Positions 34,786 through 41,496 of a stretch of 64,000 nucleotides of DNA are shown here, in pieces. The notes beneath the pieces are model-generated. The model was not told the DNA's origin and did not search any database. It saw only the letters and a list, made by a program, of their open reading frames with translations. Source of the stretch: Sphingobacteriaceae bacterium (GTDB lineage Bacteria > Bacteroidota > Bacteroidia > B-17B0 > Aurantibacillaceae). The stretch is taken from contig NVQB01000001.1 of NCBI GenBank assembly GCA_002319075.1, positions 496,001 to 560,000 of the forward strand, read 5' to 3'. A program made the translations under genes and the position numbers. The number at the start of each line of letters is the position of its first letter. Position 1 is the first letter of the stretch.

Positions 34786-35655
34786 TTATTTCAGGTACCG
34801 CTCCCTGAATTCAATAGGAGTGGAATGCGAATGCTTACGAAAATACTTGATAAAGTTAGTGGGCTCGTCAAAACCGAGTTCAAAACCGATTGACTTAATT
34901 GAATTATCCGTGTGCGACAATAAGCGTTTTGCTTCCAATAGAACCCTATCGCCTATCATCTGTTTGGGTGTGGCGCCAAGAATTTTTGAAGTAGCCTTGT
35001 TAAGACGTTTTTCGGTAACAGATAATTCCCCAGCATAAAAGCTTACTTGTTTACTCACCCTAAAATGCGCTTCCAGAAGATCTTTAAATAGTAACGTATA
35101 ATCTAAATCAGCGCCCTTTTTAATTTCGGTGAATGCTTGGCTGCGTTTGCTTCTTTCGGCAAGTAATAAAAAATTATGCAGTAAGTTACGTAGAAAATCT
35201 TGCTGAAAAAGATCCTTGTTTTTACGAAGTTCAATCTGCATCATTTTAATTAGCGCGTCGAATTCCGTTTCTTTTTTTGCCAGTTGAATTTGATTGTTTT
35301 CAAAGAGGTCATTAAATAAAATTGTATTTCTAAGAAACTTAACGTCGTTATCGGATTTACAAAAAAACTGGTCCGTAAATAATATGGCTTTTGCTTTATA
35401 ATCTCCAGTTGGATCAAAACGTTGTACCTTATTCTTTCCAATGAAAAGTAGGGAATTACTTTTGAGTTTAATCGGCTCAAAATCTACCAGGTGCGTTCCC
35501 GACCCACTTTCAAACCAAATGATGTGGTAAAAATTAGCACGGTGAGGAGTAGTCAACAAGTCTTTATGGTGTTTGTAGAGATGGGTGACGTCCAGTATTT
35601 CAAACTCGTGACTTAGTCCGGGTTTAAAATCATATTTACTAACTTCTCCTGACAT
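34786..35655 (-). CDS. AraC-family transcriptional regulator
   Basis: A 289-residue regulator with an N-terminal cupin-like sensor (YHIIWFESGSGTHLVDFE) and a C-terminal double HTH: VSFYAGELSVTEKRLNKATS and the second helix pair IGFELGFDEPTNFIKYFRK with TPIEFRERY. A -7 box, TACTTTCG on the minus strand (35667-35674), lies just ahead. It is 88 bases upstream of the SnoaL-like lipoprotein gene on the same strand, so this is the most likely target besides itself. Effector unknown. Confidence 0.92.
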   Translation of the reverse strand: MSGEVSKYDFKPGLSHEFEILDVTHLYKHHKDLLTTPHRANFYHIIWFESGSGTHLVDFEPIKLKSNSLLFIGKNKVQRFDPTGDYKAKAILFTDQFFCKSDNDVKFLRNTILFNDLFENNQIQLAKKETEFDALIKMMQIELRKNKDLFQQDFLRNLLHNFLLLAERSKRSQAFTEIKKGADLDYTLLFKDLLEAHFRVSKQVSFYAGELSVTEKRLNKATSKILGATPKQMIGDRVLLEAKRLLSHTDNSIKSIGFELGFDEPTNFIKYFRKHSHSTPIEFRERYLK

Positions 35656-35755
35656 TTTTGTTAAGGCGAAAGTACAAAATTAGTTACAAGTAAAGTAATG
35701 ATAAAACCGGGCATAATCCATGTCAATAGCCCCGGTTAATGCTTTTCGGTAAAAC

Positions 35756-35956
35756 TTATTTCTCTTGATTATAAACGTTACGAGTAATTTTCCAAATCCC
35801 CCTCCCTTTAAGCATAACAAATATTTCATTATATTCTGCTGGAACAACTTCTCCCTTTGCGCTGACTACAGAGCTTCCTTTAGAAGTTGAACCTACGATT
35901 GACTCCAGATTAGAACAAGAATTAAAAGATCTGAATACCTGGTTGAATGAAAATTA
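35756..35956 (-). pseudogene. Remnant of a DUF4440/SnoaL-type gene with a frameshift
   Basis: On the minus strand an open frame reads SSVVSAKGEVVPAEYNEIF then VMLKGRG and breaks at a run of G near 35798-35806. In the next frame it continues IWKITRNVYNQEK and a stop at 35756-35758. The pieces join into the C-terminal half of a DUF4440-like (NTF2-fold) protein, but the 5' half is missing. The plus strand is also open here and ends in LEQELKDLNTWLNEN, which I take to be accidental. Confidence 0.5.
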
Positions 35957-35984
35957 AAAAAAAGTAAGAAGTTGTAGTCACTAC

Positions 35985-36100
35985 CTAGTATAGAAAAAGG
36001 TCTTCTAATAACAGGATTTGATTTTTTTTGTCTGGATAATAATGGTAAATAAACTCACACGCTGTGCATTCGGCTTTCTTTTCAAAGCACGCAGGCAATA
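35985..36100 (-). other. Short unassigned frame with three cysteines, downstream of a membrane protein gene
   Basis: On the minus strand a frame contains NEVLPACFEKKAECTACEF and then IYHYYPDKKNQILLLEDLFLY before a stop at 35985-35987. It has protein-like composition but no convincing start (a TTG at Leu-Pro would give about 36 residues). It overlaps the end of the 36107-36736 gene's spacer. It may be a tiny Cys-rich peptide or the tail of a lost gene. Confidence 0.3.
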
Positions 36101-36106
36101 CCTCAT

Positions 36107-36736
36107 TTACAATGCACCTACGAGCGACAACTGAAAAAATACACCATTAGGGAAGTGTTTATGCACGGGTATTCTTCCATCTAATAAAGCGGAAGTATAT
36201 CTAATGCTGCTCGTACCAACCAAAAATCTATAACCACTGGCAAGACCTATCTGCATGTTTTTGGCAAGCTTAACAGATGAAACAAGCGATGGGTCTGCGG
36301 CAAAATAGTTGTCTTGCTTGCTGTTAAAATTGTGCTGCTCTCCTTCGTAAACCAAAAACCCCCAACCTGTAAACAGCTGGCAGCCCCATCTAAACTTTTC
36401 TGCCTGATAAAAATCGTATTCAGATTCAATACCAACCGCGTTAATAAATACCCTTGGCTGTTCTGTGAATCCCTGCAGATGAGTTGGGGTTTTAAATGCT
36501 TTGAAATAAAAAGAATGGTAAGCCGATAAAGCGCTTCGAAAGCGTGAATGCAGATTTATACCAAGTTTGATGCCACTCAGCATGGTTGTTGCGTTTTGAA
36601 GCTGTGTAAACCTCAAGGGTAATGCAATGTAGCACTTCCTATACTGCGCTCCTGTATCAGCTCCTGCCTGAGAAAAGACGATCTCGCTGTAAACAAATAA
36701 ACAAAAGAGAAGCAGCAGTCGCGTAAATAAATGCAT
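36107..36736 (-). CDS. Exported protein, probable small outer-membrane barrel
   Basis: A 209-residue protein with a clear signal peptide (LLLLFCLFVYSEIVFSQ, about 8-24). The mature part alternates short amphipathic strands such as GIKLGINLHSRF, CQLFTGWGFLVYEG and LASGYRFLVGTSS and ends in a strand rich in Phe and Leu (GVFFQLSLVGAL), as in barrel proteins of the outer membrane. No family is recognised. It lies 11 bases behind the alpha/beta hydrolase gene and is probably co-transcribed with it. Confidence 0.7.
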   Translation of the reverse strand: MHLFTRLLLLFCLFVYSEIVFSQAGADTGAQYRKCYIALPLRFTQLQNATTMLSGIKLGINLHSRFRSALSAYHSFYFKAFKTPTHLQGFTEQPRVFINAVGIESEYDFYQAEKFRWGCQLFTGWGFLVYEGEQHNFNSKQDNYFAADPSLVSSVKLAKNMQIGLASGYRFLVGTSSIRYTSALLDGRIPVHKHFPNGVFFQLSLVGAL

Positions 36737-36747
36737 TAACTATGGGT

Positions 36748-37701
36748 TTAATTAGGATTATATATCCAGTTTTTTAGTGTATCCACAAAAATTTCCTGCT
36801 GATCCATAAAAACGCCGTGAGAACAATTGGCCAGCACAACAAATTTTTTACAGAGCGGTTTTAAAAGCGAATATTGTGCGCTATCATACAAGCCATCTTC
36901 GGCACCATAAAGAGCGTAAACGGGTATTTTTTTTTCACTCAACTGATTTAGCTGCGAAAGTACGTTTAACATGGTATAATGCTCGTTTTTTGAAAAACTT
37001 ATCACAGGTGTAAACATGGTTTTATACTGCGTTTTTCCTAACCAGCCAGTATAATCCTTCAGTGTTTCGTTAGTTTCAAATAATGCATATAATTTTTTTG
37101 CCCTTTTAGTGGGATCTGCCGGGTTATAGAATTTGAATTTCGAAGCCATCATAAAACAACTTGCGCTGTACTGTAATGTTGTAGTGTCGAGCTGCCGGAT
37201 TTCTGAAATTTCTCTTAAGGTAACTGTGTCGTTTTTGTTTTTAGCAAGGCTATCTGCTTTTTTAAGTACAGTTCTAAAAATCAGTTGAATGCTTGTAGGT
37301 GCGCTAACGAGTACTAAATTACTTACGTTCTCTGGCTTGTGCTCGGCATATAAAGTAGCTACAACGCCTCCAAAACTGTGTCCGATAAGGCTTGCTTTTC
37401 TGAGTTTGTATTTAGTATATATGCTATCCAGGTCGCTAAAAGTTTGCTGGAAGGAGTACTTGGCACTGTCGTCGCTAGACCTTCCCTCTCCACGACGATC
37501 GTATACAACTACGAAAAACCCCTGGTTGGCCAGCTTTTGAGCGGTCATCACTTCGAAATCAATAGAGCTGGCACCAGGACCTCCATGCAAAAAGATGATG
37601 GCTTCAGCGCCTGGTTTACCATAGGCCTTAGAATACAACGTTTGCGCTGTTATCACCGTGAGCTGTGAGCATAAGAGGAGGACACCTAGCAAGAGTTTCA
37701 T
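36748..37701 (-). CDS. Exported alpha/beta hydrolase
   Basis: A 317-residue protein with a signal peptide (LLLGVLLLCSQLTVITAQ) and an alpha/beta hydrolase fold of the prolyl-aminopeptidase-like group. HGGPGASS supplies the oxyanion hole, GHSFGG the nucleophilic Ser (about residue 109), GAEDGLYD the likely acid and NCSHGVF the His. The DRRGEGRSSD loop is also typical. The substrate (a peptide, ester or lactone) is not predictable. It is followed by the barrel-like gene after 11 bases and is divergent from an AraC regulator. Confidence 0.88.
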   Translation of the reverse strand: MKLLLGVLLLCSQLTVITAQTLYSKAYGKPGAEAIIFLHGGPGASSIDFEVMTAQKLANQGFFVVVYDRRGEGRSSDDSAKYSFQQTFSDLDSIYTKYKLRKASLIGHSFGGVVATLYAEHKPENVSNLVLVSAPTSIQLIFRTVLKKADSLAKNKNDTVTLREISEIRQLDTTTLQYSASCFMMASKFKFYNPADPTKRAKKLYALFETNETLKDYTGWLGKTQYKTMFTPVISFSKNEHYTMLNVLSQLNQLSEKKIPVYALYGAEDGLYDSAQYSLLKPLCKKFVVLANCSHGVFMDQQEIFVDTLKNWIYNPN

Positions 37702-37822
37702 TTGCTTTTTTTATGGCCGAAGTAAAAAAAATACTTACGAGGGGTATTGTAAAAAACGCCAAATTTAGTTCGCTCATTTTTAATATTTGCAATATATTAG
37801 AAGCGTAATTAGGTACTCTAAG

Positions 37823-38638
37823 TTGTTTCTTCAGACGCCACATATAAGTATTCGCCATCTGGTACATCAGTACCGCGTTATTACTTTTACAGATGATCCG
37901 GTTTTTTTGCAACCCTGGGTAATTTCACCTACAGGCTACAACTCTCTGGCAGTGCTTATCTCTCCCGCAATAGTCACCGATCTGAATACCAAAGACCGCT
38001 TTTCTGCTAGAATAAGGTTTAGCGGACAAAACAGCAAAGTGAAATACTTTAAAAGTACCGGAGGATTCAATTCAGAAATACTTATTGATTTAAAGCCGGG
38101 TGCCGCTTATGAATTATTTGGCATTCCTCTTTATCATTTTAAAGACAGTTGGGTAGAATTAGATGATTTTATAAGCGACACGCGCGACTTGTATAGCCGG
38201 CTCGATGAGAGTTATCCCGATGTTAAAAAGATGGTACCGGTAATTGATAAATGGCTCGCGCAACGCTATGCCGCTTCCAACAAAAAGTGCCGTAAGGAAT
38301 TGATTCACGTGATGGAACTCATTAAAACCTCGCGCGGACAAATGGATGTTATACAACTGCAACGAGCGGTTGGAATGTCCCGCGTTTCTCTTCAGGAGTT
38401 ATTTCGGCGCGAAGTAGGGCTTTCACCAAAGCTATATAGTCGTATCATACGGGCCAACAATGTGTACAACGCCATAAACAAAATGACGCACCTCGACTGG
38501 ATGGAAATAGTGCATGATTTCAGATTCTTTGATCAGGCACACTTTATAAAAGACTTTAAACACTTTTTCGGCCGAACACCTAACCAGCTTCACAAAGAAG
38601 GCTTTTATTTTTCACAATACCTCGAAAATGCAAAGTAG
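37823..38638 (+). CDS. AraC-family transcriptional regulator
   Basis: The start is uncertain: a TTG at 37823 gives 271 residues and places the protein after a -7-like box (TAATATTTG, 37781-37789); a TTG at 37787 overlaps that box. The N-terminal sensor begins PHISIRHLVHQYRVITF and resembles the DUF6597-type domain. The C-terminal HTH pair is VIQLQRAVGMSRVSLQEL and MEIVHDFRFFDQAHFIKDF with FFGRTPNQLHKE. It may control the divergent hydrolase. Effector unknown. Confidence 0.85.
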   Translation: MFLQTPHISIRHLVHQYRVITFTDDPVFLQPWVISPTGYNSLAVLISPAIVTDLNTKDRFSARIRFSGQNSKVKYFKSTGGFNSEILIDLKPGAAYELFGIPLYHFKDSWVELDDFISDTRDLYSRLDESYPDVKKMVPVIDKWLAQRYAASNKKCRKELIHVMELIKTSRGQMDVIQLQRAVGMSRVSLQELFRREVGLSPKLYSRIIRANNVYNAINKMTHLDWMEIVHDFRFFDQAHFIKDFKHFFGRTPNQLHKEGFYFSQYLENAK

Positions 38639-38818
38639 ATGCTTATTGCACCAACTATTTCAACAATAACAATTTATCCGGATACCTTCAAGAGTCTGTT
38701 CAATTAATGAATAAAAACCGAATTTGCGCTACTCTACAGTGTACTACTTTAGTAAAAAAAACATGCTTGATACGAAGAATTTGCCAGACGAAAGATATTT
38801 TTTAATAATCTGCTGCAA

Positions 38819-38911
38819 TCATTTATTACCGGTACTTCGCTTTGAATATCCTGTTAAGTTACAAAGAGCTGCATGCGCAATACATCCTGTATAAACTTGT
38901 TCTATTTTCAT
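38819..38911 (-). pseudogene. N-terminal remnant of an MBL-fold (persulfide dioxygenase-like) gene
   Basis: Thirty codons from ATG 38911 read MKIEQVYTGCIAHAAL and then lose the family pattern, with a stop at 38819-38821. The opening matches, from memory, the start of Bacteroidota MBL-fold hydrolases with a rhodanese domain (MKIEQIYTGCLAxAAYYI), which are related to persulfide dioxygenases. The metal-binding HxHxDH part is gone. Its promoter and operator look intact. The context, beside rhodaneses and a TauE-type gene, fits such an origin. Confidence 0.5.
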
Positions 38912-38931
38912 AATTCTTACATTTTATAGTG

Positions 38932-38976
38932 CAAAGTTCGGAAACGCATTTTAAGAGAAATGTAACTTTTGTTCCC
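38932..38976 (-). promoter_or_regulatory. Operator 1 and -7 box facing the MBL remnant
   Basis: The inverted repeat TGTAACTTTTGTTCCC is at 38961-38976. Read leftward, its centre is 29.5 bases from the first base of GAACTTTG (38939-38932, minus strand), a -7 box of type nAnnTTTG. The spacing is identical to that of operators 2, 3 and 4 and places the site near -42, as for activation by Crp-type regulators at class II promoters. Confidence 0.65.
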
Positions 38977-39050
38977 TAACCGCATGATTTTTGTCACATC
39001 GCCTAAATGAACTTTTCGCACGAACAATTCCGTAATTTTACAAGCATAAT

Positions 39051-39671
39051 ATGACACCATCCACCACACTCTTTAGCGATGCAGAATTAAATAAGGAAAT
39101 AGAGCTGCATGCGAAATACAAACATATTAAAAAAGAAACGCTGCTTATAAAACCAGGTGACGAGGTGGTCTTTATACCTATAGTGCTTAAAGGTAGCATT
39201 CGTATCATTCGCCAGGATGAGGATGGATCGGAGGTATTTCTTTATCATTTATACCCCGGGCAAACTTGTGCCATGTCATTAAGCTGCTGCCAATCGCATA
39301 AAAAAAGTATAATTAAAGCTATTGCAGAAACGGATTCTGAGATCCTTCAGATCCCCGTAAAACTGACTGAGGATTGGTACCGTTTTCCTGAATGGAAAGC
39401 TTACATCAGTAATAATTATAATAATCGCTTTGCCGAACTTATGCAGGTGATCGATCTGATTGCCTTTAGCAATATGGACAAACAACTGCAACATTATCTT
39501 GAGGAACGTGCCAAAGCCCTCGATACACGTTTCTTACAAATTACCCATCAGGGAATAGCGGATGAGCTGCATGCACACCGTGAAGCCATCAGCCGTTTGC
39601 TGCGAACTATGGAGCAAAAAAAACTGGTAAAGCTTGGTAGAAATAGCATTGAAGTTTTGACCCTGCAATAA
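39051..39671 (+). CDS. Crp/Fnr-family regulator with clustered cysteines
   Basis: A 206-residue regulator with a cyclic-nucleotide-binding-type beta-roll (about 25-115, LKGSIRIIRQDEDGSEVFLYHLYPG), a dimer helix and a C-terminal winged HTH (ITHQGIADELHAHREAISRLL). No N-terminal Fe-S cysteines of Fnr are present. Instead Cys73, Cys79 and Cys80 lie together in GQTCAMSLSCCQ at the place where Crp binds cAMP phosphate, so a thiol, persulfide or redox signal may be sensed (inference). It sits at the hub of the sulfur cluster and most likely binds the four AAC-N4-GTT operators nearby. Confidence 0.88.
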   Translation: MTPSTTLFSDAELNKEIELHAKYKHIKKETLLIKPGDEVVFIPIVLKGSIRIIRQDEDGSEVFLYHLYPGQTCAMSLSCCQSHKKSIIKAIAETDSEILQIPVKLTEDWYRFPEWKAYISNNYNNRFAELMQVIDLIAFSNMDKQLQHYLEERAKALDTRFLQITHQGIADELHAHREAISRLLRTMEQKKLVKLGRNSIEVLTLQ

Positions 39672-39702
39672 AGAGTTACGAGTGAGTTAAATCATGTTTT
39701 AA

Positions 39703-39747
39703 TGTAACAAATGTTACACGGCAAATTTAAAGTGAATAGTACTATTG
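39703..39747 (+). promoter_or_regulatory. Operator 2 and -7 box of the first DUF2892 gene
   Basis: TGTAACAAATGTTACA (39703-39718) is a perfect palindrome. Its centre is 29.5 bases before TACTATTG (39740-39747), one base from TAnnTTTG. Transcription would begin near 39753, putting the operator at about -42. Confidence 0.75.
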
Positions 39748-39769
39748 TATTAAATTTAAAAACTTCGTT

Positions 39770-39976
39770 ATGAAAAAGAACATGGGCACAGCCGACAAAA
39801 TTATCAGAATACTTGTAGCACTTGTGATCATTGCATTGTATTATACCGGTACTATAACTGGTACAATCGCCATCATTGGCCTTATCTTATCAGGAATTTT
39901 TATAGTAACAAGCTTCATCAGTTTTTGCCCTCTCTATTTACCCTTCGGTATCTCAACACGAAAAAAAGAAAATTAG
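39770..39976 (+). CDS. DUF2892 (YgaP-type transmembrane) protein
   Basis: Sixty-eight residues with the family pattern: an amphipathic start (KNMGTADKIIRILVALVI), two membrane helices and the conserved FISFCPLYLPFGISTRKK ending. In other bacteria the domain is fused to rhodaneses (YgaP of E. coli), where it moves sulfane sulfur or thiocyanate at the membrane. The Cys in SFCPLY is part of the family motif. It has its own operator and promoter and a terminator behind it. Confidence 0.88.
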   Translation: MKKNMGTADKIIRILVALVIIALYYTGTITGTIAIIGLILSGIFIVTSFISFCPLYLPFGISTRKKEN

Positions 39977-39998
39977 AAACAACTTCTATTTGGAATTG

Positions 39999-40029
39999 AA
40001 AGCAGGCTTTTGTAGCCTGCTTTTTTTTT
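39999..40029 (+). terminator. Terminator after the first DUF2892 gene
   Basis: AAAGCAGGC (39999-40007) pairs with GCCTGCTTT (40015-40023) around a seven-base loop, followed by T. Confidence 0.92.
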
Positions 40030-40047
40030 CATACAAAATGAGCCCCG

Positions 40048-40092
40048 TGCAACATTTGTTCCAATACGTTTTTAAAAAGCGCTTTATCATTG
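40048..40092 (+). promoter_or_regulatory. Operator 3 and -7 box of the second DUF2892 gene
   Basis: TGCAACATTTGTTCCA (40048-40063); centre 29.5 bases before TATCATTG (40085-40092). The downstream bases ATTGTATTAA are the same as at the first DUF2892 promoter, as expected from a duplication that included the promoter. Confidence 0.7.
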
Positions 40093-40111
40093 TATTAATA
40101 AAACAATCACA

Positions 40112-40324
40112 ATGAAAAAAAGTAGGGGAAGAACACACCGAAACGTAAGAACGCTGGTAGCGCTGGTAATCCTTTACCTGTATTTAACCGAACGGATCAA
40201 TGGTAAAATTGCAATAATTGCCCTGAGTCTGTCCGGCTTTTTTATAGCCCTGAGCTTTATAAGCTTTTGTCCGCCCTATTTGCCCTTTGAAATTTCAACA
40301 AGAAAAAATGATAAGGCATTCTAA
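40112..40324 (+). CDS. Second, divergent DUF2892 protein
   Basis: Seventy residues, a paralogue of the protein at 39770. The ending FISFCPPYLPFEISTRKND is kept, but the first helix is altered (NVRTLVALVILYLYLTERI) and charged residues appear (Glu, Arg) where the first copy has Thr-Gly. The Gly-Thr-Ala start of the family is replaced by a Lys/Arg-rich stretch (KKSRGRTHRNVR). Tandem duplication followed by fast change is likely. Whether it still works like the first copy is open. Confidence 0.85.
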   Translation: MKKSRGRTHRNVRTLVALVILYLYLTERINGKIAIIALSLSGFFIALSFISFCPPYLPFEISTRKNDKAF

Positions 40325-40357
40325 GATCAAAACTATTTTTCCAAAAACCTCAGCTTA

Positions 40358-40402
40358 TCCAACAGTTGTTCCCGAATGAACCTTTCTACTTTCTCAAATT
40401 TG
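40358..40402 (+). promoter_or_regulatory. Operator 4 and -7 box of the DUF6132-rhodanese operon
   Basis: TCCAACAGTTGTTCCC (40358-40373) keeps the AAC-N4-GTT core. Its centre is 29.5 bases before CAAATTTG (40395-40402), a -7 box with one change. The box ends eight bases before the ATG at 40411, so the leader would be about three bases. Confidence 0.6.
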
Positions 40403-40410
40403 TACTATAA

Positions 40411-40635
40411 ATGAAGAAAAAGATTATTAAGTATAAACTGGAACTCATGGGAATACTGGTAGGTTCTGTCGGGGGCTGGATGTATTGGTTTTTTATCGGT
40501 TGTTCCAGTGGTACCTGTGCCATCACATCGCATCCAATAAATAGTTCATTATACGGAGCATTTATGGGAGCTGTATTGCTGGGAATACTGAGAAAAGAAA
40601 CAAAAAAAGAAGAACAACAAAAAAGTATAAAATGA
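40411..40635 (+). CDS. DUF6132-family small membrane protein
   Basis: Seventy-four residues with two membrane helices separated by a Cys-containing loop: IGCSSGTCAITSHPINSSLYGA. This CxxxxC-ITSHPxxSxxYGA pattern is the mark of DUF6132, found in Bacteroidota next to rhodanese and YeeE/YedE-type sulfur transport genes. A role in membrane passage or delivery of sulfur is an inference from that company. It is the first gene of the long operon and overlaps the next by four bases (ATGA). Confidence 0.85.
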   Translation: MKKKIIKYKLELMGILVGSVGGWMYWFFIGCSSGTCAITSHPINSSLYGAFMGAVLLGILRKETKKEEQQKSIK

Positions 40636-40898
40636 AAAATTTAGAAGAATTAATTAAATCAGGCAAAGCCACGATTATAGATGTTAGAACCCCTGCTGAA
40701 TTTGCAGGAGGGCATGTAAACGGAAGTGTGAATATTCCATTGCAGGAACTTCCGCAACGCCTTAGCGACATAAGAACTATGGAACACCTTGTGCTTTGCT
40801 GCGCCTCTGGAAATCGTAGCGGACAGGCAACAGCGTTTTTAAAACAAAATGGAATACCCTGTGAAAATGCAGGCTCCTGGATGGATATAAATTGTTAA
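40632..40898 (+). CDS. Single-domain rhodanese
   Basis: An 88-residue sulfurtransferase. VRTPAEFAGGHVNGSVNIPL is the CH2A-type motif and CCASGNRSGQA the active loop; the catalytic Cys57 would carry a persulfide. A second Cys precedes it and another is the last residue (Cys88), unusual and perhaps a relay. Cytoplasmic, as no signal peptide is present. The gene starts inside the DUF6132 stop. Confidence 0.92.
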   Translation: MKNLEELIKSGKATIIDVRTPAEFAGGHVNGSVNIPLQELPQRLSDIRTMEHLVLCCASGNRSGQATAFLKQNGIPCENAGSWMDINC

Positions 40899-40909
40899 AA
40901 CTAAAAAAT

Positions 40910-41227
40910 ATGATACAAGCACTTAAAAACATGTTAGGCTTAGGTCCAAAAGCAGACCTTGGAGCTCTTATTGCAAAAGGGGCGCAGATTATTGATGTTC
41001 GCTCAAGAGGTGAATACGCTTCGGGACATTTGAAAGGATCTTTGAATATTCCACTAGATCAATTACAGGATCACCTTAAAAAATTGAAAAGTCCCGATCA
41101 CCCTATCATCACATGCTGTGCATCGGGTATGCGAAGCAGCTCGGCAAAAAGTTACCTGAAAACCCAGGGATTCACCAACGTTCACAACGGAGGTTCGTGG
41201 CACAGTTTGAAAAAATATAACAAATAA
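40910..41227 (+). CDS. Single-domain rhodanese
   Basis: A 105-residue sulfurtransferase; ATG 40910 is preferred to a TTG at 40892 because it leaves no overlap with the previous gene. IDVRSRGEYASGHLKGSLN and the active loop CCASGMRSSSA (catalytic Cys70) are plain. An extra N-terminal helix (IQALKNMLGLGPK) sets it apart from the first rhodanese. Tandem single-domain rhodaneses suggest relay of sulfane sulfur to different acceptors. Confidence 0.92.
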   Translation: MIQALKNMLGLGPKADLGALIAKGAQIIDVRSRGEYASGHLKGSLNIPLDQLQDHLKKLKSPDHPIITCCASGMRSSSAKSYLKTQGFTNVHNGGSWHSLKKYNK

Positions 41228-41230
41228 AAA

Positions 41231-41494
41231 ATGTTTAAACACTGGAAAATACGCCTCACACAAGGCTGGAATTTTATGCGGGTATTCAGGCTGGGGCTTG
41301 CAATTCTGGTATTGATGGAGGCATGGAAAAGTTCACAAATTCTTTTCGCCGGGCTAGGTGGAATACTGCTATTCCAGGCATTAATAAATGTGGGTTGCTG
41401 TGGGAGTTCGGGCTGTGATATAAATCATAAAGATAAAGGTGATAGATCATCCTCTGTTATAGCTGAAGAAACGACCTTTGAAGAAATCAAATAA
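41231..41494 (+). CDS. Small membrane protein with a CCGSSGC motif
   Basis: Eighty-seven residues: a basic start, two hydrophobic segments (FRLGLAILVLMEAW and LFAGLGGILLFQALINV) and Cys56, Cys57 and Cys62 in GCCGSSGC directly after the second helix, then an acidic tail. The layout recalls YgaP-type membrane anchors. The Cys cluster at the membrane face could accept sulfur from the rhodaneses or bind a soft metal. No named family is certain. The start lies three bases after the rhodanese stop. Confidence 0.8.
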   Translation: MFKHWKIRLTQGWNFMRVFRLGLAILVLMEAWKSSQILFAGLGGILLFQALINVGCCGSSGCDINHKDKGDRSSSVIAEETTFEEIK

Positions 41495-41496
41495 GA

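Larger units (their letters stand above)
38639..39050. other. Spacer with an MBL-gene remnant, an operator and the crp-like promoter
   Basis: Of this 412-base spacer, 38639-38818 shows nothing I can support. 38819-38911 is a remnant of an MBL-fold gene on the minus strand, 38932-38976 its operator and -7 box, and 39033-39040 (TAATTTTA) a probable -7 box of the Crp/Fnr-family gene at 39051. Confidence 0.6.

Noticed and set aside
35800-35957. A plus-strand frame ending LEQELKDLNTWLNEN
   Set aside because: It is antisense to the DUF4440-like remnant, has no start codon and cannot be told from a chance open frame.
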